From the NCBI GenBank assembly GCA_046728015.1, contig JBKPDQ010000122.1, positions 1 through 47,917 of the forward strand: a stretch of 47,917 nt of DNA, read 5' to 3'. The position numbers and the translations under genes are program-made. This stretch comes from DATAFO01 sp046728015. GTDB taxonomy: Bacteria; Actinomycetota; Thermoleophilia; Solirubrobacterales; 70-9. A model generated the notes under the pieces. The model did no database searches. It had not been told where the DNA came from and saw nothing but the letters and a program-made list of their open reading frames with translations. How positions within the stretch are numbered: position 1 is the stretch's first letter; each line of letters begins with the position of its first letter. Of the stretch, positions 38,976 through 47,917 are shown piece after piece.

Positions 38976-39272
38976 CTACTCGGCTACCGCCGCGCCCTCG
39001 AACAGCTCGATCCGGTCGCCCGGCGCGAGCCTCACGATCGCCTTCTTCCATGACCGCGTGTGGCCGCGATGCAGCCCGCGGCGCTTGGGCTTGGACCGCA
39101 CGCTCAGCGTGCGAACGTCGACGACCTCGACGTCGAAGATCTCCTCGACCGCCCGCCGGATCTGCGCCTTGTGGGCGCGGTCGTCTACGCGGAACGTGTA
39201 CTTGCCGTCGGCCATGAGGGCGTAGCTCTTCTCCGAGACGATGGGCTCGATGATCACCTGACGTGGATTCAC
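38976..39272 (-). CDS. rplW: 50S ribosomal protein L23
   Basis: 98 residues, docking site for trigger factor and SRP at the tunnel exit. IIEPIVSEKSYALM and KYTFRVDDRAHKAQIRRAVE are diagnostic. GTG 39272 overlaps the rplD stop as GTGA. Confidence 0.95.
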   Translation of the reverse strand: MNPRQVIIEPIVSEKSYALMADGKYTFRVDDRAHKAQIRRAVEEIFDVEVVDVRTLSVRSKPKRRGLHRGHTRSWKKAIVRLAPGDRIELFEGAAVAE

Positions 39273-39937
39273 TCCTCCCCCTCCTCCGTTTGGGCGTTGT
39301 CCTTGGGCCCGGGAGCGTCGCCGGTGCGCTCCTGAAGCTGCTCGATCGCCGCCTGCGAAACCACCAGCGAGGCGTGGCCGATCACGTCGGCCGTTCCAGC
39401 GGCGTTCGCCGGCAGGACGGTGACACGGGGGATGTTGCGAAAGCTCTTGGCCGCCGCCGTCTCCTCGGCGTCGAGGAGCACCAGCGTCGGCCGCTGACCG
39501 CCCCACTTGTCGAGCCACTGCGCGGCCTGCTTGGTCGCCGGCTCGTCGAGCGCGGAGGCATCGACCACGGCGATGCTGTCGCGAGCCGCGTGAACCGAAA
39601 GCGCCGCTCGCAGCGCCCGGCGCCGCGCTTTGCGGTTCACCTTGACGGTGTGGTGCCGCGGCTTGGGACCGAAGGCGACGCCGCCGCCGCGGCGGTGCGG
39701 CACGCTGAGCGCACCCACGCGGGCGCGCCCGGTGCCCTTCTGGCGCCAGGCCTTCGCGGTGGTCATCGACACCTCGCCGCGACCCAGGGTCGAAGCGCTG
39801 CCCTGCCTGCGGGCGGCAAGATCCGCCCGCGCGGCCTCGTGCACCAGACCCTCGTGAAACTCCTCGCCGAACAGGGCAGCGGGCAGGTCGGCCTTGGTCT
39901 GCTTCCCGAGCATCGGCGCCTTAGCGCTAGTCGCCAT
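39269..39937 (-). CDS. rplD: 50S ribosomal protein L4
   Basis: 222 residues. The tunnel loop is WRQKGTGRARVGALSVPHRR followed by GGGVAFGPKPR, and the C-terminal domain has an acidic end (EEGEE). In E. coli L4 autoregulates the S10 operon; no equivalent leader was identified here. Its ATG lies 11 bp inside the end of rplC. Confidence 0.96.
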   Translation of the reverse strand: MATSAKAPMLGKQTKADLPAALFGEEFHEGLVHEAARADLAARRQGSASTLGRGEVSMTTAKAWRQKGTGRARVGALSVPHRRGGGVAFGPKPRHHTVKVNRKARRRALRAALSVHAARDSIAVVDASALDEPATKQAAQWLDKWGGQRPTLVLLDAEETAAAKSFRNIPRVTVLPANAAGTADVIGHASLVVSQAAIEQLQERTGDAPGPKDNAQTEEGEE

Positions 39938-40547
39938 CGCTGCGCACCTCCACGGTGCCGCCCTTCGGGCCCGGGACCGAGCCCCTCAGGAGCAGCAGGT
40001 TTCGCTCCGCGTCGACCTCGACCACTTCAAGCCGGCGCTGGGTGACGCGGCCCCCGCCCATGCGGCCGGGCATGCGCGTGCCCTTGAACACCCGTGCCGG
40101 ATCGGCGCTGGCGCCGATCGAGCCCGGTGCCCGCACGTTGTGCGAGCCGTGGGTCATCGGACCGCGGCCGAAGCCGTGGCGGCGAATCGTCCCCTGAAAG
40201 CCCTTCCCGATCGAGACGCCTGAGACCTTCACGCGCTGTCCGGGCTCGAACTGCTCGACCGTCAGCGCCTCACCGATCTGCGCCTCGGCGCCCTCGTCGC
40301 GGAACTCGACCAGGGTGCGGAGGGGCGGGGAGTCCGCCTTCTTGAGGTGGCCTAGCTGCGCTTTCGTCAGCTTCGCCTCGTCGACCTCGATCGCAGCCAG
40401 CTGCACGGCGGCATAGCCGTCGCGCTCGGGGTCGCGCACGGCCGTCACCTTGTTCGGGGTCGCCTCGATCACGGTCACGGGCACGCGCGAACCGTCCTCG
40501 GTGAAGATCTGCGTCATTCCCAGCTTCTTGCCGACGATCGCTGCCAC
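39927..40547 (-). CDS. rplC: 50S ribosomal protein L3
   Basis: 206 residues. AAIVGKKLGMTQIFTEDG start, GFQGTIRRHGFGRGPMTHGS with the Gln that is methylated in many bacteria, and RMPGRMGGGRVTQRRLEV. GTG 40547, 10 bp after rpsJ. Confidence 0.96.
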   Translation of the reverse strand: MAAIVGKKLGMTQIFTEDGSRVPVTVIEATPNKVTAVRDPERDGYAAVQLAAIEVDEAKLTKAQLGHLKKADSPPLRTLVEFRDEGAEAQIGEALTVEQFEPGQRVKVSGVSIGKGFQGTIRRHGFGRGPMTHGSHNVRAPGSIGASADPARVFKGTRMPGRMGGGRVTQRRLEVVEVDAERNLLLLRGSVPGPKGGTVEVRSDGD

Positions 40548-40557
40548 GGGCGGTGCC

Positions 40558-40878
40558 TCAAATCTTGATCTCGATGTCGACGCCGGCCGGCAGTGCGTCC
40601 AGGCGCTGCAGCGAGTCGATCGTCTTCGGCGTGGGCTGGTGGATGTCGATCAGGCGCTTGTGGGTGCGGATCTCGAAGTGCTCGCGCGAGTCCTTGTCCT
40701 TGAACGGCGAACGGATCACGCAGTAGACGTTGCGCTCCGTGGGCAGCGGGACAGGGCCGGCGACGGTGGCGCCGGTGCGCTGTGCCGTCTCGACGATCTC
40801 GCGGGCAGCGCGATCGATGGCGTCGTGGTCGTACGCCTTGAGGCGGATCCTGATCTTGCTTGCTGCGATCGAGGCCAA
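40558..40878 (-). CDS. rpsJ: 30S ribosomal protein S10
   Basis: 106 residues. KIRIRLKAYDHDAIDRAARE, GPVPLPTERNVYCVIRSPF and the C-terminal DALPAGVDIEIKI identify S10, which also partners NusB in antitermination. The best start is TTG 40878; there is no ATG or GTG close to the conserved N-terminus and no clear Shine-Dalgarno, so the exact start is uncertain. It begins the S10 gene block after two hairpins that follow tuf. Confidence 0.93.
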   Translation of the reverse strand: MASIAASKIRIRLKAYDHDAIDRAAREIVETAQRTGATVAGPVPLPTERNVYCVIRSPFKDKDSREHFEIRTHKRLIDIHQPTPKTIDSLQRLDALPAGVDIEIKI

Positions 40879-40919
40879 CTGTCTGTTCTGTCCGGTTTCT
40901 GTTCTCTCTCGGCGCGAAA

Positions 40920-40951
40920 GGGGCGCCGCCCCGTCGGTGGGGCGCCGCCCC
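40920..40951 (-). terminator. Strong GC hairpin upstream of rpsJ
   Basis: Two arms of 13 bases (both GGGGCGCCGCCCC, a direct repeat that is also nearly self-complementary) pair at 12 of 13 positions around a 6-base loop; on the minus strand the stem is followed by CTTTCG. It lies 42 bp before the rpsJ start, so it is either a second terminator after tuf or an attenuator for the S10 block. Confidence 0.5.
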
Positions 40952-40973
40952 GGTCGTATGTCCTTGCACTTAA

Positions 40974-40997
40974 AGGGCCGGTCGGGTGACCGGCCCC
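40974..40997 (-). terminator. Intrinsic terminator after tuf
   Basis: Perfect 9-bp stem GGGCCGGTC/GACCGGCCC with a 4-base loop, 9 bp after the tuf stop codon on the minus strand, followed by TTTAA. It should reduce read-through from tuf into rpsJ. Confidence 0.7.
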
Positions 40998-41005
40998 TTG
41001 GGTCG

Positions 41006-42196
<1,191 letters not shown>

Positions 42197-42285
42197 CTCG
42201 CTCCTTTTGGTACTGACGTTTGCTTCGAAATCTCTATCTGACTAATTGTTCGTCAACCGAGGAATATAGGCAAACCTGGGCTCTA

Positions 42286-44403
<2,118 letters not shown>

Positions 44404-44501
44404 GTCTGTGGTCGTAAAGTGTCGTTGCGAGTTCGGTTTTGAAGCAGCAGCGGCGCTGAACGCGCCCCGTCGCTAAGGAGGAGACAACCGGCCTAAGCAC
44501 C

Positions 44502-44546
44502 GGTCTTCGCGCACAAAAAAAGCCCTGACGGGCCCGAGCGAAGACC
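44502..44546 (-). terminator. Nested hairpin with T7 run in the fusA leader
   Basis: On the minus strand GCCC-GTCA-GGGC is followed directly by seven T (complement of 44515-44521), an intrinsic-terminator pattern with a short stem. This unit is enclosed by a perfect 9-bp outer stem GGTCTTCGC/GCGAAGACC (44502-44510 with 44538-44546). It could stop antisense transcripts arriving from rpsG or attenuate fusA transcription. Confidence 0.55.
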
Positions 44547-44659
44547 ACTGCAATAGCCCGGAAACGCTCTATGTCGTGCGGCTCTCCATGGACGGAATTT
44601 CCGCTCACCCGTCGCGTTTGGCTCAGGCGCGAGCGACGCGTGATGATAGCAGAGGGATA

Positions 44660-44709
44660 ACGGCCTTCTGGAGCCCTTTACGGCCTTCTGGAGCCCTTTT
44701 GGAGCCCTG
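44660..44709 (+). repeat. 20-bp tandem repeat upstream of the membrane-protein gene
   Basis: The unit ACGGCCTTCTGGAGCCCTTT occurs twice head to tail (44660-44679, 44680-44699), followed by a partial third copy TGGAGCCCT (44700-44708). It ends 2 bp before the ATG at 44711, so the GGAG in the last copy may serve as ribosome site; the 20-bp period is close to two helical turns. Confidence 0.8.
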
Positions 44710-44710
44710 A

Positions 44711-45583
44711 ATGCACCGAATTCCGGCACTCGTCCAGCGCGTTTCCGAGCCCGTGATCAGGCTGCTGCCCCCGCTGGGTCGAGGGCTCGGCACGGTCCTC
44801 GGCGAGGGGCTGGAGATCGTCCGCGAGATGCTCGTGATCCCGCTCCAGCTCTGGCTGGCGATCGCCGAGCCGGCGGGTGCCGGAGTGCTCTTCGTCTGGG
44901 AGCGCCTGGTGGTGCCAGTCGCCATGACCGTGACCGAGCTCGCGCGACGCGCACTCGACTGGGCCGAGGACGAGATCACTCCCGCCCACGCCGCTCTCGC
45001 CGTTGCTCTCGCTGCCACGGCTGCCCTTGCGGCCTCGCAGTTCTTCGACTACCGCGAGATCAGCGTCGGGACGCCCGCCTATTCCGGGGTTGAGAATGTC
45101 GCCCCGGCCCCACCGGTCGGCCACGACCCGACGGGCTCAGCTCACGCCTGGGTGATGCTCCCGATCGCCGCGGTCGCGCTCGTCGTGATCGTGCTCGCAA
45201 CGCGTGGGCGCTGGCAGCTCGCACGCCTGCTGCTTCCGCTCGGAATGATCGTGATCGCTGTCGCGATCCTCGTGGACGTGCCGGCGGGCCTCGACGAGGG
45301 GTCGGCGTCGACGGAGTACCAAGGGGCTGAGGCGACGCTCCTGGAGGGCTTCTGGGCGCAGATCGCCGCGGGCGCGACGCTGATTTTCTGCGGCCCGCTG
45401 CTCGGGGCACACCTCCGCTCGCGGGCGCTCACGACAACTCGAGCTCGGGGCGACATCCCGAGGCGAAGGCGCCTGTCCTTCCGCTGGCCGCGGCGGCGGG
45501 AGCGTGAGTCCGCGCTGGGCTCAAGCGGGGGGACCGCCACCCCGATTGGGTGGGAGAACCCCACCGAGGGAACGACGACGTGA
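44711..45583 (+). CDS. Multi-TM membrane protein of unknown function (first of a paralogous pair)
   Basis: 290 residues, not recognised. The N-terminal part (1-90) is amphipathic and helical; then come about four transmembrane helices (near 93-110, 145-162, 170-190, 215-235) with an extracytoplasmic loop between the first two, and a basic Arg-rich tail. The helix pattern and loop motif ILVDVPAGLDEG...GFWAQI match the next gene (ILTDLPDAGQVG...GFWLEL in that order), so the two look like tandem paralogues. Its stop overlaps the next start as GTGA. Confidence 0.7.
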   Translation: MHRIPALVQRVSEPVIRLLPPLGRGLGTVLGEGLEIVREMLVIPLQLWLAIAEPAGAGVLFVWERLVVPVAMTVTELARRALDWAEDEITPAHAALAVALAATAALAASQFFDYREISVGTPAYSGVENVAPAPPVGHDPTGSAHAWVMLPIAAVALVVIVLATRGRWQLARLLLPLGMIVIAVAILVDVPAGLDEGSASTEYQGAEATLLEGFWAQIAAGATLIFCGPLLGAHLRSRALTTTRARGDIPRRRRLSFRWPRRRERESALGSSGGTATPIGWENPTEGTTT

Positions 45584-46215
45584 CCGAACTGAGGATGAAC
45601 CCCGTGGGCGCGGTGCGCGAGACGCTGTCGCGGCCCGAGCGGCTGCTCCCACTCGCCTGCCTCGTCGGGGCGGGGTTGCTGTTCGCCTCCGAGCTGATGA
45701 CGATGTTCGAGTTCACTCCGCCGGGCGGCGAAGCGCTCGACGCTCAGACCGCCGGCGAGCGTCATGGCAACGCCATGTTCCTGATCGCGGCGTTCGCGGT
45801 GGGGGCACTCCTCGTGGCGGTGCTTGCCGGCTCGAAGCCTGCGGCGGTGGGCGTCGCGGTGATGGGCGGCATCGCGCTCTTGATCTTCCTGCTCACCGAC
45901 CTGCCCGACGCCGGCCAGGTGGGGACGCTCGACGACCCGCGACAGTCGTTCTTTGACGCGGAGGCGGTACCACAGGCCGGCTTCTGGCTGGAGCTGGTGG
46001 GCGCCTTGGCGCTGGCGATCAGCGGTGCCGCGCTGGCGACGCTCACGCCCGAGCAGCTCTCCAACCTGAGGCCCGGTGCGGACCGTGAGCCGGAGGAACC
46101 CGACGCCATCGGCCCCGCCGCGCCAACCCCGCTTGCGACGGGTAACCCGGGTCACGGCACCACCGAGTCTGGCAACGGCCCTCGCGCCGAGCGCGCCCAG
46201 ATCCGCCGCCAGTAG
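45580..46215 (+). CDS. Four-TM membrane protein of unknown function (second of a paralogous pair)
   Basis: 211 residues from GTG 45580 (the frame extends to 45550 but the GTGA overlap is the natural start). Four hydrophobic helices (about 22-38, 65-81, 85-105, 133-152) with a loop rich in Asp, Pro and Gly, then a disordered C-terminus. Related to the preceding protein by topology and the LTDLPDAG/GFWLEL segment. No known domain is recognised. The pair lies antisense between rpsG and fusA. Confidence 0.7.
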   Translation: MTELRMNPVGAVRETLSRPERLLPLACLVGAGLLFASELMTMFEFTPPGGEALDAQTAGERHGNAMFLIAAFAVGALLVAVLAGSKPAAVGVAVMGGIALLIFLLTDLPDAGQVGTLDDPRQSFFDAEAVPQAGFWLELVGALALAISGAALATLTPEQLSNLRPGADREPEEPDAIGPAAPTPLATGNPGHGTTESGNGPRAERAQIRRQ

Positions 46216-46217
46216 GA

Positions 46218-46249
46218 CTTCGGCCGATGTCCGAGAGACTCGGACGAAG
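46218..46249. terminator. Bidirectional hairpin between convergent membrane-protein gene and rpsG
   Basis: Perfect 7-bp stem GTCCGAG-AGA-CTCGGAC (46229-46245), with an outer CTTCG/CGAAG pairing. It starts just after the stop at 46215 and ends 24 bp before the rpsG stop. There is no T tract on either strand. Confidence 0.55.
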
Positions 46250-46273
46250 CTGCTCGCTCGCGAGTCGGGCTAG

Positions 46274-46744
46274 CTACCAGCGATAGTGCGCGAACGCCTT
46301 GTTGGCCTGCGCCATGCGATAGACGTCGTCCTTGCGCTTCCACGCGCCGCCCTGCTGCTGGGTGGCGTCGAGGATCTCGTTCGCAAGTCGGTCGGCCATC
46401 GACTTCTCGCGACGTGCACGCGCGAACTGGACGAGCCACCGGACGGCGAGGGTGCGGGCGCGGCGCGCCGGCACCTCGACGGGCACCTGGTACGTCGCGC
46501 CGCCAACGCGGCGTGACTTGACCTCGAGGACCGGTGTGAGCTCCTTGATCGCTTCGTCGAGCACCTCGACTGGCGCACGGTTGGTGCGCTCTCCGACGAT
46601 CGCGAGCGCGTCGTAGGTGATCTGCTCGGCGATCGACTTCTTGCCCTGGGTCATCACCTTGTTGATGACCTGCTGGACCAGCCGGCTCCGGTAGGAGGAG
46701 TCGGGGTCGACGGTGCGGATGGTGGCGCGGGCGCGGCGGGGCAT
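46274..46744 (-). CDS. rpsG: 30S ribosomal protein S7
   Basis: 156 residues, head-assembly protein. MPRRARATIRTVDPDSSYRS start, VLDEAIKELTPVLEVKSRRV and GGATYQVPVEVPARRARTLA are diagnostic. ATG 46744, 4 bp after rpsL. Transcription downstream would enter the antisense of two plus-strand genes before reaching fusA. Confidence 0.97.
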   Translation of the reverse strand: MPRRARATIRTVDPDSSYRSRLVQQVINKVMTQGKKSIAEQITYDALAIVGERTNRAPVEVLDEAIKELTPVLEVKSRRVGGATYQVPVEVPARRARTLAVRWLVQFARARREKSMADRLANEILDATQQQGGAWKRKDDVYRMAQANKAFAHYRW

Positions 46745-46748
46745 GCGG

Positions 46749-47141
46749 CTAGCGTTTGACCCCGTACTGCGACCGCGACTGCTTGCGGTCTGAGACGCCC
46801 GATGCGTCGAGAGTGCCGCGGACGACCTTGTAGCGAACGCCCGGAAGGTCCTTCACTCGACCGCCGCGCACGAGCACGACCGAGTGCTCCTGGAGGTTGT
46901 GGCCCTCGCCCGGGATGTAGCAGGTGACCTCCATGCCGTTGGTGAGGCGAACGCGCGCGACCTTGCGCAGCGCGGAGTTCGGCTTCTTGGGCGTCGCGGT
47001 GTAGACGCGCGTGCAGACGCCCCGGCGTTGGGGCGCGGCAATGCGGCGCTTGCGCCCCTGACCGGACTTCAATCCAGGGGTCGCAACCTTTTTCTGCGGG
47101 GGCCTGCGGCCCTTCCTGACAAGTTGATTGGTGCTCGGCAC
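46749..47141 (-). CDS. rpsL: 30S ribosomal protein S12
   Basis: 130 residues, decoding-centre protein. Conserved TNQLVRKGRRPPQKK start; the streptomycin-region loop TATPKKPNSALRKVARVRLT has the wild-type Lys, and GVRYKVVRGTLDASGV follows. GTG 47141 gives the standard N-terminus; the frame upstream is not coding. Only 46 bp separate it from the divergent HAD gene. Confidence 0.96.
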   Translation of the reverse strand: MPSTNQLVRKGRRPPQKKVATPGLKSGQGRKRRIAAPQRRGVCTRVYTATPKKPNSALRKVARVRLTNGMEVTCYIPGEGHNLQEHSVVLVRGGRVKDLPGVRYKVVRGTLDASGVSDRKQSRSQYGVKR

Positions 47142-47187
47142 GACGGCGCATAGTAGCGGCCTTGAGCTGTGGCTAACCTCAGGCGCG

Positions 47188-47688
47188 ATGCAGGACGCCG
47201 GCACGCCACCCGTGCTCGCCGTCGATGTCGACGGCGTGATCAGCCTGTTCGGCTTCGAGGGTCCGCTCGACCAGGTGCCGGGGCGCTTCCACCTGCTGGA
47301 CGGCATCGCGCACTGCATCTCCGACGCAGCCGGCCCACAGCTGATGCGCCTCGCCGAGGTATATGAGCTGATCTGGGCGACGGGATGGGAGGAACGCGCA
47401 AACGACCATCTCCCCCACATCCTCGGCATCCCCGAGCTCCCGTACCTGACCTTCGACGGCCGGGCGCGCTTCGGCACGGCGCACTGGAAGCTAGAGGCGC
47501 TCGAGGCATACGCCGGCAACCGACCGCTGGCCTGGATTGACGACTCGCTCGACGAGAGCTGCCACGACTGGGCGGCGCGTCGCAGCGCCCCGACGCTTCT
47601 CGTTCCGACGGAGTCGGATGTCGGGCTCACGCCGGCGCACACCGATGTCCTTTTGAGCTGGGCGCGCGAGGGTTACACTCCGTCCTAG
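47188..47688 (+). CDS. HAD-like domain protein
   Basis: 166 residues. The N-terminal LAVDVDGVISLFG carries the DxDG motif of HAD phosphatase-like proteins; EVYELIWATGWEERAND and NRPLAWIDDSLDE give motif II-like and acidic motif segments. It resembles small HAD proteins of the RNA-repair-associated 'SAK' type recalled from family knowledge. Its substrate is unknown. ATG 47188 is the clearest start; it diverges from rpsL and would share its promoter region. Confidence 0.75.
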   Translation: MQDAGTPPVLAVDVDGVISLFGFEGPLDQVPGRFHLLDGIAHCISDAAGPQLMRLAEVYELIWATGWEERANDHLPHILGIPELPYLTFDGRARFGTAHWKLEALEAYAGNRPLAWIDDSLDESCHDWAARRSAPTLLVPTESDVGLTPAHTDVLLSWAREGYTPS

Positions 47689-47695
47689 GTACGCC

Positions 47696-47917
47696 GTGGA
47701 GGGCTTCCTACCGATTTTCTTTCTGGCCGTGGTCCTGAAGATCCCGGTCGGCCTGATGCTCTACCTCGTCTGGTGGGCTCTGCATGCCGAGCCCGAGCCC
47801 GAGGAGGCGCCGCCGGAATCGGAGGACCATCGCTTCCGCCGCTTCCGCCGCGAGCCCAAGCGCCCGCGCGGGCCTCGCCGCGGCCCGCACGCGCCCGACG
47901 CTCAGCCGCTGCCGGAC
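47696..47917 (+). CDS. Small membrane protein, 3'-truncated by the window end
   Basis: 74 codons from GTG 47696 to the window end without a stop. One transmembrane helix (about residues 4-28) is followed by an acidic Glu/Pro stretch and then an Arg/Pro-rich cytoplasmic region. It starts 7 bp after the HAD gene stop, so it may be co-transcribed. Not recognised. Its full length cannot be seen. Confidence 0.55.
   Translation, partial: MEGFLPIFFLAVVLKIPVGLMLYLVWWALHAEPEPEEAPPESEDHRFRRFRREPKRPRGPRRGPHAPDAQPLPD

Larger units (their letters stand above)
44404..44710. promoter_or_regulatory. Intergenic leader region between fusA and a divergent membrane-protein gene
   Basis: No gene is seen. On the minus strand it holds an extended -10 TGCTATCAT (44643-44651) that could start a fusA transcript with a leader of about 230 nt, then a structured part (44502-44546) with a T run, and a CCTCCTTA sequence (complement of 44474-44481). 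On the plus strand the last 50 bp are tandem repeats (44660-44709) leading to the gene at 44711. Confidence 0.5.

Noticed and set aside
44474..44482. TAAGGAGGA on the plus strand as a ribosome site
   Set aside because: No start codon follows within a usable distance.
44569..44590. Leader peptide MESRTT in the fusA leader (minus strand)
   Set aside because: Six codons with no clear ribosome site; could easily be chance.

Overview
This is a GC-rich bacterial window, most likely from an uncultured actinobacterium (Actinomycetota, possibly class Thermoleophilia). That placement is an inference from the base composition, the frequent GTG and TTG starts, an actinobacterial style of gene set, and secreted proteins with a beta-helix plus 'choice-of-anchor Q' C-terminus. 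The first 18 bases match the Tn5/Nextera transposon end, so the left edge is an assembly or adapter artefact and the first gene is truncated there.

Left part (1-20 kb), mixed accessory and housekeeping genes. A molybdenum cofactor cluster comes first: partial moeA, a single gene fusing MoaD, MoaE and MoaC, and moaB. It is followed by a channel-like protein with a degenerate filter, an RpoD-family sigma factor, tRNA-Pro(CGG), a VTT/TVP38 membrane protein, a DsbA-like thioredoxin, a small IF2_N-like helical protein behind a good promoter, a long-chain acyl-CoA synthetase, a patatin phospholipase, a PBP4-type D,D-carboxypeptidase, ligA, surE and a DUF488 gene. At 14.65-18.96 kb there is a tightly overlapping four-gene operon around an FTR1 iron permease. 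It carries a lipoprotein paralogous to the permease's own N-terminal domain, a hydantoinase/oxoprolinase-like (HyuA) ATPase, and a membrane-anchored helical protein that resembles another FTR1 accessory domain. A perfect ATTAGG-N4-CCTAAT palindrome, reminiscent of a DtxR/IdeR box, lies upstream. This is the most system-like unusual locus. A tandem hotdog thioesterase, a metallo-beta-lactamase-fold hydrolase and a class III alcohol dehydrogenase follow.

Right part (22-47 kb), the translation superoperon on the minus strand. Read right to left it runs rpsL, rpsG, (interruption), fusA, tuf, the S10 genes (rpsJ to rpsQ), the spc genes (rplN to secY-adk-map), and the alpha genes (rpmJ, rpsM, rpsK, rpsD, rpoA, rplQ), then a secreted beta-helix gene and truA. 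Oddities are: an oppositely oriented pair of paralogous membrane-protein genes splitting rpsG from fusA; no infA between map and rpmJ; long low-complexity extensions on S17, L5, S5 and S3; and a 166-bp palindrome between rplN and rplX whose arm contains the rplX Shine-Dalgarno. A second palindrome of about 121 bp lies between the convergent dacB-like gene and ligA.

Many genes overlap as GTGA, ATGA or TGATG, which indicates extensive translational coupling. No CRISPR array, insertion sequence, rRNA gene or phage gene is visible.
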